Shown piece by piece: positions 33,420-45,190 of a stretch of DNA of 64,000 bases. The position numbers and the translations under genes are program-made. The stretch is from contig NC_135569.1 in assembly GCF_964340395.1 (NCBI RefSeq), forward strand, positions 9,981,540 to 10,045,539, read 5' to 3'. A model generated the notes under the pieces. The model was given only the letters and a program-made list of their open reading frames with translations. It was not told the origin of the DNA and did no database searches. Within the stretch, counting starts at the first letter, position 1. Each line of letters starts with the position of its first letter. The DNA comes from Glandiceps talaboti. Taxonomy: Eukaryota > Hemichordata > Enteropneusta > Spengelidae.

Positions 33420-34735
33420 CGTCCGTGGCCAAAATTATACGGAAGGTTAGAAGGAAGAGTATCTAATTTCATTTTATCAAAGTAAGGATAAAATCTGGAC
33501 ATTTAGTAAATACACTTATTAGTGAAGACCTAATCTGTTTATCTTTACATGTATAATGGCTATTACTCATCTTGTCATGCACAAATATCTTTGATGTCAA
33601 TTACCATGGCAACTTGAGGTCAATTTCTATCAATATGACATGTTCATCAGTATTGTAATTTCCTGCACGAGGTTAGCTGTCGGCTTGATTCACCATCATT
33701 ATCCTAACATTCCTGCAGCCTACAGATACGCCTACGTGGCAATTTATTTTAATTGCGTACATTGCACATCTGTCTTTGGCATAGAAATCACGTAAATCAG
33801 TTACAGCGAAGGATAAGGGGAATCAGAGCATCTCAAATCCTACCTCATATAAGCCATTCATGTAAGCTAAGAATCGTAAGATGTATATGAATGATTCATT
33901 CTGTGGTTGCTCTCTGACAATGCACCGTTTTAACCCCCAAAAATGGGACTATTACAATGGTCTCCATCCAGCCATTGATTTGTTGGTCTGTCTAACGTCA
34001 TTTCTCTAACATGCAATAGTCATTCAAATCTGGCACATAGGTGACATTTAACATGGGACATATTAATGTCATTTGTTTTAAGAGATTGACATATGCAAAT
34101 TTCACCGAATAAAAGCCATATTTGTAGTTAAGAATTAATATTCACAGTATAACTAAAAAAAACTTTCATACATAGAGATTCCATTTAAGTGTATACCCCA
34201 ATATTATTAGGTGCAAGCTAGGTATGATAATCAAAATTGAGCCATTTCTTGCCTATCAGACATTTTCTTAATCAATTTTTAATTTTTTAAAACCTGCACT
34301 AGCTCACTGCAACTGAGACTTTTTTTTGCATCAAATAACCAAAGATCATGAAATATTGTTCAATTACTTACAAAATGACACTGTATCTGCTAATTAGTGG
34401 TCAATATTATCTGTATGTAATGTTGTAGCAAGTTTACATTGGTTTTGAATCTGTCCATAATATGTAAAACAGTACAATTTGTAAATGGAGTATCATCAGC
34501 CAACCACAATATATTCATTGAAAATTGTGAAAATACCAATAATTGGACATTGTATATGTTTATTAATCAGTGGATGATATTTATAACCATAAGCAGTACA
34601 GAAACAAGTTCAAATCGTGATCACCGCTAAGGGCACAGTTTTTTGGGTGCACAACCAGAAATAAATTTGATTTGATTTATTGTGTATGACGTGCATCTGT
34701 ACACTATAGTGATTGATATTTGTGCCAGGTTTGGT
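33420..34735. other. Non-coding stretch
   Basis: AT-rich. A (TTTGA)-type tail, AATAAATTTGATTTGATTT, at 34,661-34,679 may mark the 3' end of an old retroelement. A candidate RFX site lies at 33,600. Confidence 0.45.
33600..33613. promoter_or_regulatory. Candidate RFX X-box
   Basis: ATTACCATGGCAAC differs from the X-box consensus GTTNCCATGGNAAC only at the first base. No gene start is recognised nearby, so function is uncertain. Confidence 0.3.
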
Positions 34736-35045
34736 TGAAATTGACTAATGGGTGTCAGAGATATGGCAGCCAATGAATGGATGGACAGACAGACATGGGT
34801 CATTCCTTTAGCCCCCTCCAGGAAGTGACAGTTGAGGGCAAATATTATAATGATAACAATCTTTATTCATCCAAATAAATTTGAAAATTTGTTGAATAGT
34901 TGGCACTGAGCAGTGGCCAAGTGTTAAATTTGAAGAAAACTGGTTTTCCCATACTCTTAGGAAAACCTGCATTGTTCAGATGAGTCAAGCTAAGCATCAC
35001 CTTTCTTACATACATATCTAGTTAATTTTTAATCAAACCCAGTGT
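34736..35045 (-). mobile_element. Old retroelement 3' fragment, copy 1
   Basis: The part 34,848-35,040 on the minus strand ends GGATGAATAAAGATTGTTATC, an AATAAAG signal followed by a TTATTAT-like tail. It shares a CTTACATACA block and TAATCAAACC with 36,545-36,735. The adjoining plus-strand text GGTTGAAATTGACTAATGGG...GACAGACAGAC is of a type common in invertebrate LINE tails. Confidence 0.45.
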
Positions 35046-35494
35046 GAAACATACAGTTTTGTTTTACTGGAATAATCAATAGCTGTATAGTTGAAGATTA
35101 ATAATACACAATACCAAAAATTTTAATTTGCTAATTAGATTATAAGTCTGGTGCAGCTGCCAATTTTTATTAAGTTCTATAAAAAGAATATTTACTCTAC
35201 TAAATGTGTATTCATCTTGCTTTCAACCGATATAATATCCTGCAGACTAAAACACAGTAACTATGAGTTTACATTTCTCATTAATAAATAAATTAAAATT
35301 ATATCACTGCAGGGAGGGTGAAAAGATTCTTTGAACATTAAATCTAACACCGCAGGTAATGTGACTTATAGCAATTTTCATTAGGTCCAGCAGTGTTATT
35401 TATAGTTTATATTATGATGGTTTCTATGTACAATCTAGACATCATTCACACAGAGGTAATTTCTGTGATTACAGGAATATTATGAAGTATGGCA
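35046..35494. other. Non-coding stretch
   Basis: AT-rich; nothing recognised. Confidence 0.45.
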
Positions 35495-35915
35495 AGCATA
35501 TTTTTACCAACTCTAGATCTCTGACCTTAAGGGGTTCACACCAGGTGTAAAAGAGTTTTCTTCCTTTTTTTTATTACACTGATGTATTAAATATGAAAGT
35601 TGGAAAACTATTTTTTACCGACGTTAGATCTCTGATCTTAAGAGGGCTCACACTTCAAGGTAGATGTGAAAGGGTTTCTTCCCTTTGTTTGTTTGTTTGT
35701 TTGATTGATTGATTACACTACTGTAATACTTGTATGAAGGCTAAAATTAAGATGGATATTTTCACCAACGCCAGATCTCTGACCTCAAGAGAGCTTACAC
35801 TAGATGTAAAAGGGTTTTCTTCCCTTTGCGTGTTTGTTTGTATGTTTGATTGATTACACTGCTGTAATATGAAGGCTAAGATTAAGGATATTTCCACCAA
35901 CTCAAGATCAATCTG
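35495..35915. repeat. Tandem repeat, about 125 bp, three to four units
   Basis: AGATCTCTGACCTTAAG (and variants) is followed by TCACAC, GATGTAAAAGGGTTTTCTTC, TTTGTTTG runs and TTGATTACACTGCTGTAATA. The series starts near 35,513, 35,627 and 35,772, with a fourth start near 35,905. Confidence 0.8.
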
Positions 35916-36217
35916 ATTAAAATCTGATGTGGTGAAATCGGTTAGATGTCTTCATTTACCTCTATTTCCATCATTTTGTATCATTTGTTTTGTTCTGGGT
36001 GATTGCTGCGTTGACTAAAGATCTACATTGTACATATCTTTCATCAGATCAAAGGAAAGCACAGACTTGGAGATGGTTAACATGACAAAAGAGTTCCGAG
36101 ACTATCTCCGTTTATCTGACACAAAGCACCAAGATTATAGCTATGAAAAAGTAGTAAAAAATGTTTTGGGGTTGTCAAAAAGAAAGCAGAGCAGCTCATA
36201 AATCAAATGTTGGTATT

Positions 36218-36421
36218 ATAGGACTATAAAATATAGTTACTTTGGAACAGTACATATATGTTAGAAATGAATGTGATGTTCCGATCCATTTACTATGGAC
36301 CTTGATCATGCAATAATTAGATTAAACTGAATTAATGCACAATAAAAGTCCATAGTAGAGGAATCAAAATGCCATGTTCGTTGCTAACTTACCATTCCAA
36401 AGTAATATTTTATAGTCCTAT
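36218..36421. mobile_element. Palindromic MITE flanked by TA
   Basis: The left end ATAGGACTATAAAATATAG TTACTTTGGAA is matched by the reverse complement of the right end, ATAGGACTATAAAATAT TACTTTGGAA. An inner pair around CTATGGAC also folds. If the element proper is GGACTATAA...TTATAGTCC, TA lies on both sides, as in Tc1/mariner insertions; a 3-bp site cannot be excluded. Confidence 0.7.
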
Positions 36422-36544
36422 TGATTCTTGGACCCATGAACAATATATTTATCATTGGTTTATTGCCTTCCTATACCAAATGAATCCGTACAGTTACAGT
36501 AGTTGTTAATAATTAAGCACTTACGTATATATCCAAGTATCATT

Positions 36545-36735
36545 TGATAATATTAATAATAACAATGATAGAAACTTTATTAGTCAAAAGCAAATTTGGA
36601 TATTCAAATATGGTCGCCACCATTGTGCTAAAGCAGCAGGAACCCAGTGAAACCCAGCAATATCAAGTACGGTGACACTGAGCATCATCATCCTTCTTAC
36701 ATACACAACTGGGAAATCTGTTATTAAACCTAATT
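36545..36735 (-). mobile_element. Old retroelement 3' fragment, copy 2
   Basis: The minus strand ends GACTAATAAAGTTTCTATCA then TTGTTATTATTAATATT. The body shares the CTTCTTACATACA block and the spacing to TTATTAAACC with copy 1 at 34.9 kb. Confidence 0.45.
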
Positions 36736-37904
36736 TAATGTGCAGTGGTCCATGTGGGGGGTCCAAATTATTGTGTTCAAAGTATGGTGGAATTAAGTCC
36801 TACAGTTTTATGTAGTTAAATCTAATCTAGATGACAATGTCACATGACAGCAACTGAACCACTTAGATAGTAGTAGTAGATTAGATATGTATAAAATCTA
36901 TTATGAAATCTTTCTCACTGTCATTGGGTGATCATATGTCTACCAAATATCTTCTTTATGTCACATACTTCCACTCTCCTTGTTAATTCAGATCACATGG
37001 TGACACCACTGATGTCATTGGACACAGTGAGTAGATTTAAACCCAGTAAAAATGTACAGCTGATTTTCTTGGTCAAACAAAGTGAATTATTGAATTCAAA
37101 TGTCTTCAGCAAGTATTGCGAAGATGTGGTTGAAATCAAGCAAGTGAAGAATCTATAATACATCTAGTTTTGAACCATCAAAATCTAAAAAGAGCAGTCC
37201 ACATGCACCACTTCCTAAAAATTTCAATTCCAAATCCTTGTAGTGATCTGATTGCTATCAACATAGTTCATCCTGTCCAGACGACATATACATCTGTATC
37301 ACACATGAAATGTAATTTCAAAACGCAAAACGATACAAGAAATGAAGTCCTGATCTCATCTGATGAGTTCAGTCTATCCTTTTGTGAGAGGAATTCAGGA
37401 TGTACAATGAAACCATAAAAAAAATAGGCACATACAAAATTACATTACTATGGAGTAAATTTCCAATAATAACCCAGGCAACCTTTTGAACAAAAATTTA
37501 ATAATGTCATCATAGAAATTCAACTATTGCGCACAATAAAGAACAAGGTCATACACTGCAAGATATTAAAAGATATCATTTATAATCAAAGAAGTTCTAC
37601 TATTACATTACGATGCTTTTAATATGCTCACTACATTATTGACAAAAATACAGATTTCAGGACAAGATTATGTAAAATAGGCAAAATTTTTACTGTTGAC
37701 TCAATCAGATGTTTTGGAATATTTCTCTTGATTATGTTACACATGGCAATTAAACATACATATGTATAATTAGTTGTATGTTTTTGTTTTGTCGTTTATA
37801 TACAATTCAAGTGTATATTATAGTAGTTTGAAAATAATGGCAAAAACAGGTTTTCGAAAGCATTAAACTTCAGTTTTTTCAATCTTATACAAGAGAAGTG
37901 CTAG
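36736..37904. other. Non-coding stretch with two adjacent unremarkable frames
   Basis: Plus-strand frames of 76 codons (36,928-37,158) and 82 codons (37,170-37,418) follow each other but show no known motif. They may be a decayed coding fragment or chance. Confidence 0.35.
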
Positions 37905-38602
37905 TTTAGTCTATTGTGTACAGACGTACACTAGTTATCACTGCAGTCTGTGAATGACATCTTGTCTATCAACATACATCATTACAATTTACAGTGTAAA
38001 GTTATATGCTAGTTGTCTATTGTGTACAGACTTACACTAGCTATCACTGCAGTCTGTGAATGACATCTTGTCTATAAACATACACCATTACAATTTACAG
38101 TGTAAAGCTATATGCTAGTTGTCTATCGTGTACAGACTTACACTAGCTATCACTGCAGTCTGTGAATGACATCTTGTCTATAAACATACACCATTACAAT
38201 TTACAGCGTAAAGTTATATGCTAGTTGTCTATTGTGTACACACTTACACTAATTATCACTGCAGTCTGTGAATGACATCTTGTCTATATATTACATCGTT
38301 ACAATTTACAGTGTAAAGTTATATGCTAGTTGTCTATTGTGTACAGACTTACACTAGCTATCACTGCAGTCTGTGAATGACATCTTGTCTATCAACATAC
38401 ATCATTACAATTTACAGTGTAAAGTTATATGCTAGTTGTCTATTGTGTACAGACTTACACTAATTATCACTGCAGTCTGTGAATGACATCTTGTCTAAAA
38501 CATACATCATTACAATTTACAGTGTAAAGTTATATGCTAGTTGTCTATTGTGTACAGACTTACACTAGCTATCACTGCAGTCTGTGAATGACATCTTGTC
38601 TG
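37905..38602. repeat. Minisatellite, unit about 110 bp, seven copies
   Basis: Each unit carries TTGTCTATTGTGTACAGACT, TATCACTGCAGTCTGTGAAT, GACATCTTGTCTAT and ATTACAATTTACAGTGTAAA. Copies are about 95 percent alike, with small indels at the AT-rich junction. Confidence 0.95.
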
Positions 38603-38998
38603 ATTGGAAAGCTATGGATATAATTATTATAGTCAGTTATTGTATGGAATGCAATCTTCTTCTGAAAATCAATGTCTCTTTTTTAAATTAACTCGGACCA
38701 TATATAATAATGTACAATGTATACATATACTTATATTATCTATCAAACAGGACTTTCTTTCAGATTATTGCCACCTGCACCAATGTATAACCTGACAGAA
38801 ATGATATGTCTGTAGATTGATCAAGTTATTACTTAATAATAAGTAAACATACATTGCCCAATATAATTCACAATATGATGTAGAGAAAGCAATCAATGCC
38901 AAACAGCCAAAAAGCCTATAACAATTACATAATTACAAAATAATGAAAAACTATTTCAGAGGCAAATCCCAAATGTCTACTATCAGGGTACATTACAA

Positions 38999-39001
<3 letters not shown>
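38603..39001. other. Non-coding stretch
   Basis: AT-rich spacer between two repeat blocks; nothing recognised. Confidence 0.45.
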
Positions 39002-39056
<55 letters not shown>

Positions 39057-39165
39057 GGGGGGGGTTGTATGTGTGTGGGTGTGTGTGTGTGTGTATGTGT
39101 GTGTGGGGGGGGTACGTGTGTGTGTGTGTGTGTGTGGTGGTGGTAGGAGGGGGGGTGTTGTGTGT

Positions 39166-39208
<43 letters not shown>
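39002..39208. repeat. (TG)n with long G-run
   Basis: TG repeats are interrupted by a run of about 24 G (39,041-39,064) and smaller G-runs. Frames over it on both strands are artefacts. Confidence 0.95.
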
Positions 39209-39212
<4 letters not shown>

Positions 39213-39839
39213 GGTGAATAGATGGGAGAATGCTATATACAATGTATAATACACAAATAAAATATATAAAATACAATATCAATTTCGCTAATAACTATCC
39301 TTACATCAATGATAAGCGAAACCAAATTATGAGAATATATCACTGAATTATTTGTTTCTTTTTATTTCCTAACCATTAATATTGAATTGGTAGGTAGAAT
39401 AACATTATAAGTTATTCTTCATATGAGACAGAAATACTACAGTAAAATGTTCTGATGTACATTGTAGCCCTAAGCAACCATAAGTCATATACATGTGCCA
39501 ATTTCCCTTGTTATCATCATTTCTATTTGTCTCTGTTGACTACACTACATGACTTTTCATTTAACCTCTACCCCCTCTAGAGAAAACATTCCTACTGGGT
39601 ATACTCAGACAACCATTAGTCAATACTGCATAGGCACGATAATATCTTAGACTCCATGTCTTTATAATCAGATGCAGGAAACCATGTCTGCCAAAGACCA
39701 GGAAAGAGATACCGAAGGCATGGAAAAAGAAAGGAAAGGACTGCCAAAGGCAAGGAAGGATATGCCTCAGGGAATGATTACAATATAAATAAAAAAAATT
39801 CATGAAATTTGGGAATGAACATACTAATCTTTATATCCC
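39209..39839. other. Non-coding stretch
   Basis: A purine-rich patch (39,675-39,780) has an open plus frame beginning MSAKDQERDTEG, built of short AGGAAAG/CCAAAGGCA repeats; not a supported gene. Confidence 0.4.
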
Positions 39840-42030
39840 GGAAATGAGCTTTGCAGACCAAGATTTATGGTGGAAGGTACTGACCTCTCAAGAGTTTGTA
39901 CATTGTACCAGTACTACTGAATATGGTGGAAAGTACTGACCTCTCAAGAGTTTGTACATTGTACTTAACTACTAAATATGGTGGAAGGTACTGACTTCTC
40001 AAGAGTTTGTACACTGTACTTAACTACTAAATATGGTGGAAGGTACTGACCTCTCAAGAGTTTGTACACTGTACTTAACTACTAAATATGGTGGAAGGTA
40101 CTGACCTCTCAAGAGTTTGTACATTGTACTTAACTACTAAATATGGTGGAAGGTACTGACCTCTCAAGAGTTTGTACACTGTACTTAACTACTAAATATG
40201 GTGGAAGGTACTGACCTCTCAAGAGTTTGTACACTGTACTTAACTACTGAATATGGTGGAAGGTACTGACCTATCAAAGAGTTTGTACACTGTACTTAAC
40301 TACTAAATATGGTGGAAGGTACTGACCTCTCAAGAGTTTGTACACTGTACTTAACTACTAAATATGGTGGAAGGTACTGACCTCTCAAGAGTTTGTACAT
40401 TGTACTTAACTACTAAATATGGTGGAAGGTACTGACTTCTCAAGAGTTTGTACACTGTACTTAACTACTAAATATGGTGGAAGGTACTGACCTCTCAAGA
40501 GTTTGTACACTGTACTTAACTACTAAATATGGTGGAAGGTACTGACCTCTCAAGAGTTTGTACATTGTACTTAACTACTAAATATGGTGGAAGGTACTGA
40601 CCTCTCAAGAGTTTGTACACTGTACTTAACTACTAAATATGGTGGAAGGTACTGACCTCTCAAGAGTTTGTACACTGTACTTAACTACTGAATATGGTGG
40701 AAGGTACTGACCTATCAAAGAGTTTGTACACTGTACTTAACTACTAAATATGGTGGAAGGTACTGACCTCTCAAGAGTTTGTACACTGTACTTAACTACT
40801 AAATATGGTGGAAGGTACTGACCTCTCAAGAGTTTGTACACTGTACTTAACTACTAAATATGGTGGAGGGTACTGACCTCTCAAGAGTTTGTACATTGTA
40901 CTTAACTACTAAATATGGTGGAGGGTACTGACCTCTCAAGAGTTGGTACACTGTACTTAACTACTGAATATGGTGGAGGGTACTGACCTCTCAAGAGTTT
41001 GTACACTGTACTTAACTACTGAATATGGTGGAGGGTACTGACCTCTCAAGAGTTTGTACACTGTACTTAACTACTAAATATGGTGGAAGGTACTGACCTC
41101 TCAAGAGTTTGTACATTGTACTTAACTACTAAATATGGTGGAAGGTACTGACTTCTCAAGAGTTTGTACACTGTACTACTGAATATGGTGGAAGGTACTG
41201 ACCTCTCAAGAGTTTGTACACTGTACTACTGAATATGGTGAAAGGTTCTGACCTCAAGAGTTTGTACACTGTACTACTGAATATGGTGAAAGGTTCTGAC
41301 ATCAAGAGTTTGTACACTGTACTACTGAATATGGTGAAAGGTTCTGACCTCAAGAGTTTGTACACTGTACTACTGAATATGGTGAAAGGTTCTGACCTCA
41401 AGAGTTTGTACACTGTACTACTGAATATGGTGAAAGGTTCTGACCTCAAGAGTTTGTACACTGTACTACTGAATATGGTGGAAGGTACTGACCTCTGAAG
41501 AGTTGGTACACTGTACTACTGAATATGGTGGAAGGTACTGACCTCTGAAGAGTTGGTACACTGTACTACTGAATATGGTGGAAGGTACTGACCTCTCAAG
41601 AGTTTGTACACTGTACTTAACTACTGAATATGGTGGAAGGTACTGACCTCTGAAGAGTTGGTACACTGTACTACTGAATATGGTGAAAGGTTCTGACCTC
41701 TCAAGAGTTTGTACACTGTACTACTGAATATGGTGGAAGGTACTGACCTCTCAAGAGTTTGTACACTGTACTTAACTACTGAATATGGTGGAAGGTACTG
41801 ACCTCTCAAGAGTTTGTACACTGTACTTAACTACTAAATATGGTGGAAGGTACTGACCTCTCAAGAGTTGGTACACTGTACTTAACTACTGAATATGGTG
41901 GAAGGTTCTGACCTCTCAAGAGTTTGTACACTGTACTTAACTACTGAATGTTGGAATGTACTGACCAGGTCTCAAGGACATGAAGACTGTACTACCAAAT
42001 ATGGTGGAAGGTTCTGATCTTGAGAAGGCA
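39840..42030. repeat. Large minisatellite, unit 55 bp (variants 51 and 48), with 441-bp higher-order repeat
   Basis: Around 40 units carry AATATGGTGGAAGGTACTGA, CCTCTCAAGAGTTTGTACAC and TGTACTTAACTACT. Two marker variants repeat at the same distance: CTGACTTCTC at 39,991 and 40,432, and CTATCAAAG at 40,271 and 40,712. This defines an eight-unit higher-order repeat of 441 bp. From about 41,215 to 41,490 the unit shrinks to 48 bp, which keeps frames open on both strands; these are not genes. Confidence 0.95.
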
Positions 42031-42734
42031 TGTGTTAACCAATATATGGTCCATAAAGCCTCAAGGTTTTATCATATATAGCCTATAATTGTTAAATACA
42101 TTTGAAGAAACAACTTGCACATTTTTTGGTAACAATGTTGGATGTGATATTGAAAAGTAATCATTGTTTGGTTTTGAAAGATTTTGATAAAAGTATTGAT
42201 AAAAGCAAGGCTGTATCAGAAAGCAAATTAATACATGTATACACTGACCTTCTTTAGGCAGAGTATGCTGGGGTGACTTTAGACGATTACTATGTGCATA
42301 AAGCTCAGAATATACCGTAGGTGTCACAAGACACTGACATGGTTAGTAAAAGTTATCTCAGTCACTGACCTAGGGTGCAGGTTGCAAATATGTCTTGTAA
42401 ATCAATGAGCATTTATCCTGTAAAGGCTGTATGACTACCAGATGGCTGAGTTGTATACATTAAATGTAAATCAGCTAGTAGTAAATTAGCATATTAGGCT
42501 TCCAGATGGCTGGTTTTGTTGTGAGCAAGTCTGTGATATAATAATTATAGTGTACTGAATTTGATTTTACATAGTACTGTACAGGTCCTTGGATACAGAC
42601 GGTTACTTTAAGTTTCTATTCGGGCTCACAAAATTACAGAAAGTACTAGCTTATAAATTACAAAAAATATATATTGATGATGTTTTTGAAAAGAATACCT
42701 CCACTATTGTCATTTTATGAGTCATACATACATT
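42031..42734. other. Non-coding stretch
   Basis: TCCAGATGGCTG-type words occur at about 42,440 and 42,501 as a weak duplication. No gene. Confidence 0.4.
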
Positions 42735-42975
42735 ACGGTTACAAAAAGGATGAAAGATTTCACAGTTTGGCCACTAGGAGTGCTGTTCATAAGCAAGTCT
42801 TTGACTTGGTGAAATATTTCATAGTTTCACCACTAGGAGTGCTGTTCAGAGCAAATTTTTGACTTGAGAGTTCATACAGTATTTCTATCAGTAAATATTA
42901 AATACATCACATTCTGGTTACAACAAAAATGAAAGAATTTACAGTTTGGCCACTAGGAGTGCTATTCAGAAGTAG
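42735..42975. repeat. Three-copy degenerate repeat
   Basis: CCACTAGGAGTGCTGTTCA occurs at about 42,770 and 42,831, with a one-base variant at about 42,951. Copies 1 and 3 also share a preceding GGTTACAA...GAAAGATTTCACAGTTTGG block, so the unit is about 180 bp with an internal 62-bp partial copy. Confidence 0.7.
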
Positions 42976-43342
42976 AAGACTATTAATAGTTGAGTGTTAA
43001 TTGCATACACAGGCATTTCAATTACTACTTTATGCAATGACATGCAATCAGTGTCTAATACAAAAATTGTAACATTTATTTTCACTACTAGTACTATTGG
43101 TTGCACTTGCATAATGTTTCTTTCTACCATGGTCAAAAATTCAGTAACATGAATGTCACATGTTGGGAAACAAATCTTCATTGAAGAAACAGTTCTTTAA
43201 TAGTTTACGTCTGTGTGATTACAAATTTTGACTCCAAAAGTACAACTGAAAGAACAATGTCAATTATTAAAGTACTAACAGAAAGGAGTTTTGATCCTGT
43301 GCCATTATTTGTCATTGACAGTACATACTTTTTAACTTTTTT
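42976..43342. other. Non-coding stretch
   Basis: Nothing recognised. Confidence 0.4.
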
Positions 43343-43490
43343 GCTGTTTATTGAGTTACAAACAAGAATTTAGTACTAGTATATGCTGTTTCACATTGTT
43401 TTTTCAAGGAGGAAAACATAGTAGCGTTGTCTTTAGAATTAAAAATCCAAAATATATACCCATTAGTCATCCACATGACCACTTTCTATC
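43343..43490 (-). mobile_element. Single-arm relative of the 49.8-kb fold-back element
   Basis: TATTGAGTTACAAACA, TATGCTGTTTCACATTG, TTTTTCAAGGAGGAA, AAAAATCCAAAATATATACC and CATCCACATGACCACTTTC follow, with substitutions, the right arm of the palindrome at 50,020-50,165. Confidence 0.6.
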
Positions 43491-43769
43491 TACGTTCAAA
43501 AATTTGAATAAATTAAATTTGAATTTGAATTTTCAGACACCATTGTTCTGACATCTATGAATTGTTAGCAAAGTGCATTGATCACTTGGTAGTTCTTTTT
43601 TATTTAAACACCGCCCTCAACTGTAACCGAGTAGTACAATATAGACTGTAGAGGGCAGCATTTCCAGGCCTATTAACTGTGGTTCTCTTCAGTCAATCAT
43701 ACTAACATGTCACTACTAACAACTTTAAGCTAAAACTCTTAAGTAAATGATGTGTGAGCCATCCATTTA
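43491..43769. other. Possible LINE tail and spacer
   Basis: AATAAATTAAATTTGAATTTG at 43,507-43,527 is an AATTTG-type tail like those ending some LINEs or SINEs. The remainder is plain. Confidence 0.35.
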
Positions 43770-45190
43770 CAAGTACATGTACACATTTCAGCAAATTTCA
43801 AGTACATGTAATGATGTACACTGTACATGTTTCATGACATTTCAAGTATATAACACTTTATCATTAATAAAAATCACCTTGAAATACTAAAAGCTTTGCC
43901 ATTTATAACCTGGTGTATATAATGGTAATAACATTTCTCCAATAAATCTAACACAGACCGTGAGTACATAATGTCATGTTGATAGGTGTAATAGTTGATA
44001 GGTCTATTTCAAGTACATGTACACTGTATATTTTTATTTTTATCAAATCACATATATTTATCCATCAAATTTCAAGTACATGTAATTTTTATCATTAATA
44101 ATAATCACCTTGAAATATAGGCTTTGCCATAATCTGTTTTACTGTATTCAATGGTAATAAAACGGACATTATATCTACATGTAAGGCCCAACAAAAAAAA
44201 TTGTTATTGGTTTCTTCTCATCAGATGTACAGCCATTACAGAATGGAGGAACAGTTTTATATTGTCTTTTTAAGTTGATGTCAGTTTCCACATCCACTAT
44301 TTTTTGCGAGACTTCACAATTTGTGCCATTTTATTATTTTTTTCTCGAATTCATAAAAAACAATCTTAGGGTCAGCAGTGAAAAACAAGGTGGGGGTTGG
44401 GTAACCGGAACAAACAATTTTATTTTTTAGGCCCAATAAAACTAGAACTACACAAAAGTACACAATTAACATGTTCAGGCTAAAATGTGAGTTTCACTCT
44501 AACTTAGGTGATAAGTAGTAAAACTGATAAGCTGTATTTTGGGTTCTATTCACATTGTATTTTGTACTTGACTCCGTGCTGACACAAATCACATACCGAA
44601 ATCATCCAATATTAGCATAGCCATCATTTGTTCCCAATCATTTAGAAGTAACCCTGAACTTTGGCCCTGGAAATTTTCTTTTCCTAAGAAACTAAATACA
44701 CTTATGCAATCAAATGTAATTTTGTGTCCATGTGTTGATGCTAAACCACCCTATTCCACCAGACTAATTTAACCTGACTCTGGGTTGACACAACTGTTCA
44801 TATTTGTTTTTCTTGTGGCAAGTTAAGACTTAAAGAGTCTACTCAAAGTCGACACAACTGGCTAAGTGCGAACCCCTAAATGTCATATTGATAGGTCTGT
44901 ATTAAGTAGTTTCAATACATGTCAAATCAAACCTATTTATATACATCCATTAAATTTCAAGTACATGTTATATTGTTATCGATTAAATCACAAGCATTTA
45001 CCAAATTTCAACTCCATGTATATTTTATCGTAGTCTAGTTCCTATGTGGTATAGTTACGATTTACACCTCCACATGGTTTAGTTAGAGACCACAATGACA
45101 TCCAGACTAATTTTATCGTTGATAATAATCACCTTGGAAGCACAAAATACTTTCAAATTTATAATCTTGAGTACTCAAAAGCAATACAAC
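43770..45190. repeat. Degenerate array with an inserted MITE
   Basis: ATTTCAAGTACATGTA, TTATCATTAATAATAATCACC, TTGAAATA...CTTTGCCAT and AATGGTAATAA blocks recur near 43,850, 44,090 and 45,115 (diverged). The stretch 44,185-44,433 is a separate insertion. Confidence 0.55.
44185..44433 (+). mobile_element. MITE family, copy 1
   Basis: A 249-bp block bounded by GGCCCAACAAAAAAAATTGTT and AACAATTTTATTTTTTAGGCC, which form imperfect inverted termini. It shares TTATTGGTTTCTTCTCATCA, TTAAGTTGATGTCAGTTTC, GCATCCACT/ACATCCACT, GCGAGACTTCA and TTAGGGTCA in order with the reverse complement of 48,512-48,733. Confidence 0.7.

Noticed and set aside
33014-33502. Open frame of 162 codons over the TG/TATG repeat
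   Set aside because: Translation is His-Thr and Thr-Tyr-Ile repeats from a microsatellite.
37905-38602. Array of small RNA genes
   Set aside because: The seven units have no polymerase III boxes or obvious stable fold; treated as a minisatellite.
38925-39282. Frames of 99 and 109 codons over the TG/G-run
   Set aside because: Low-complexity translation of the microsatellite.
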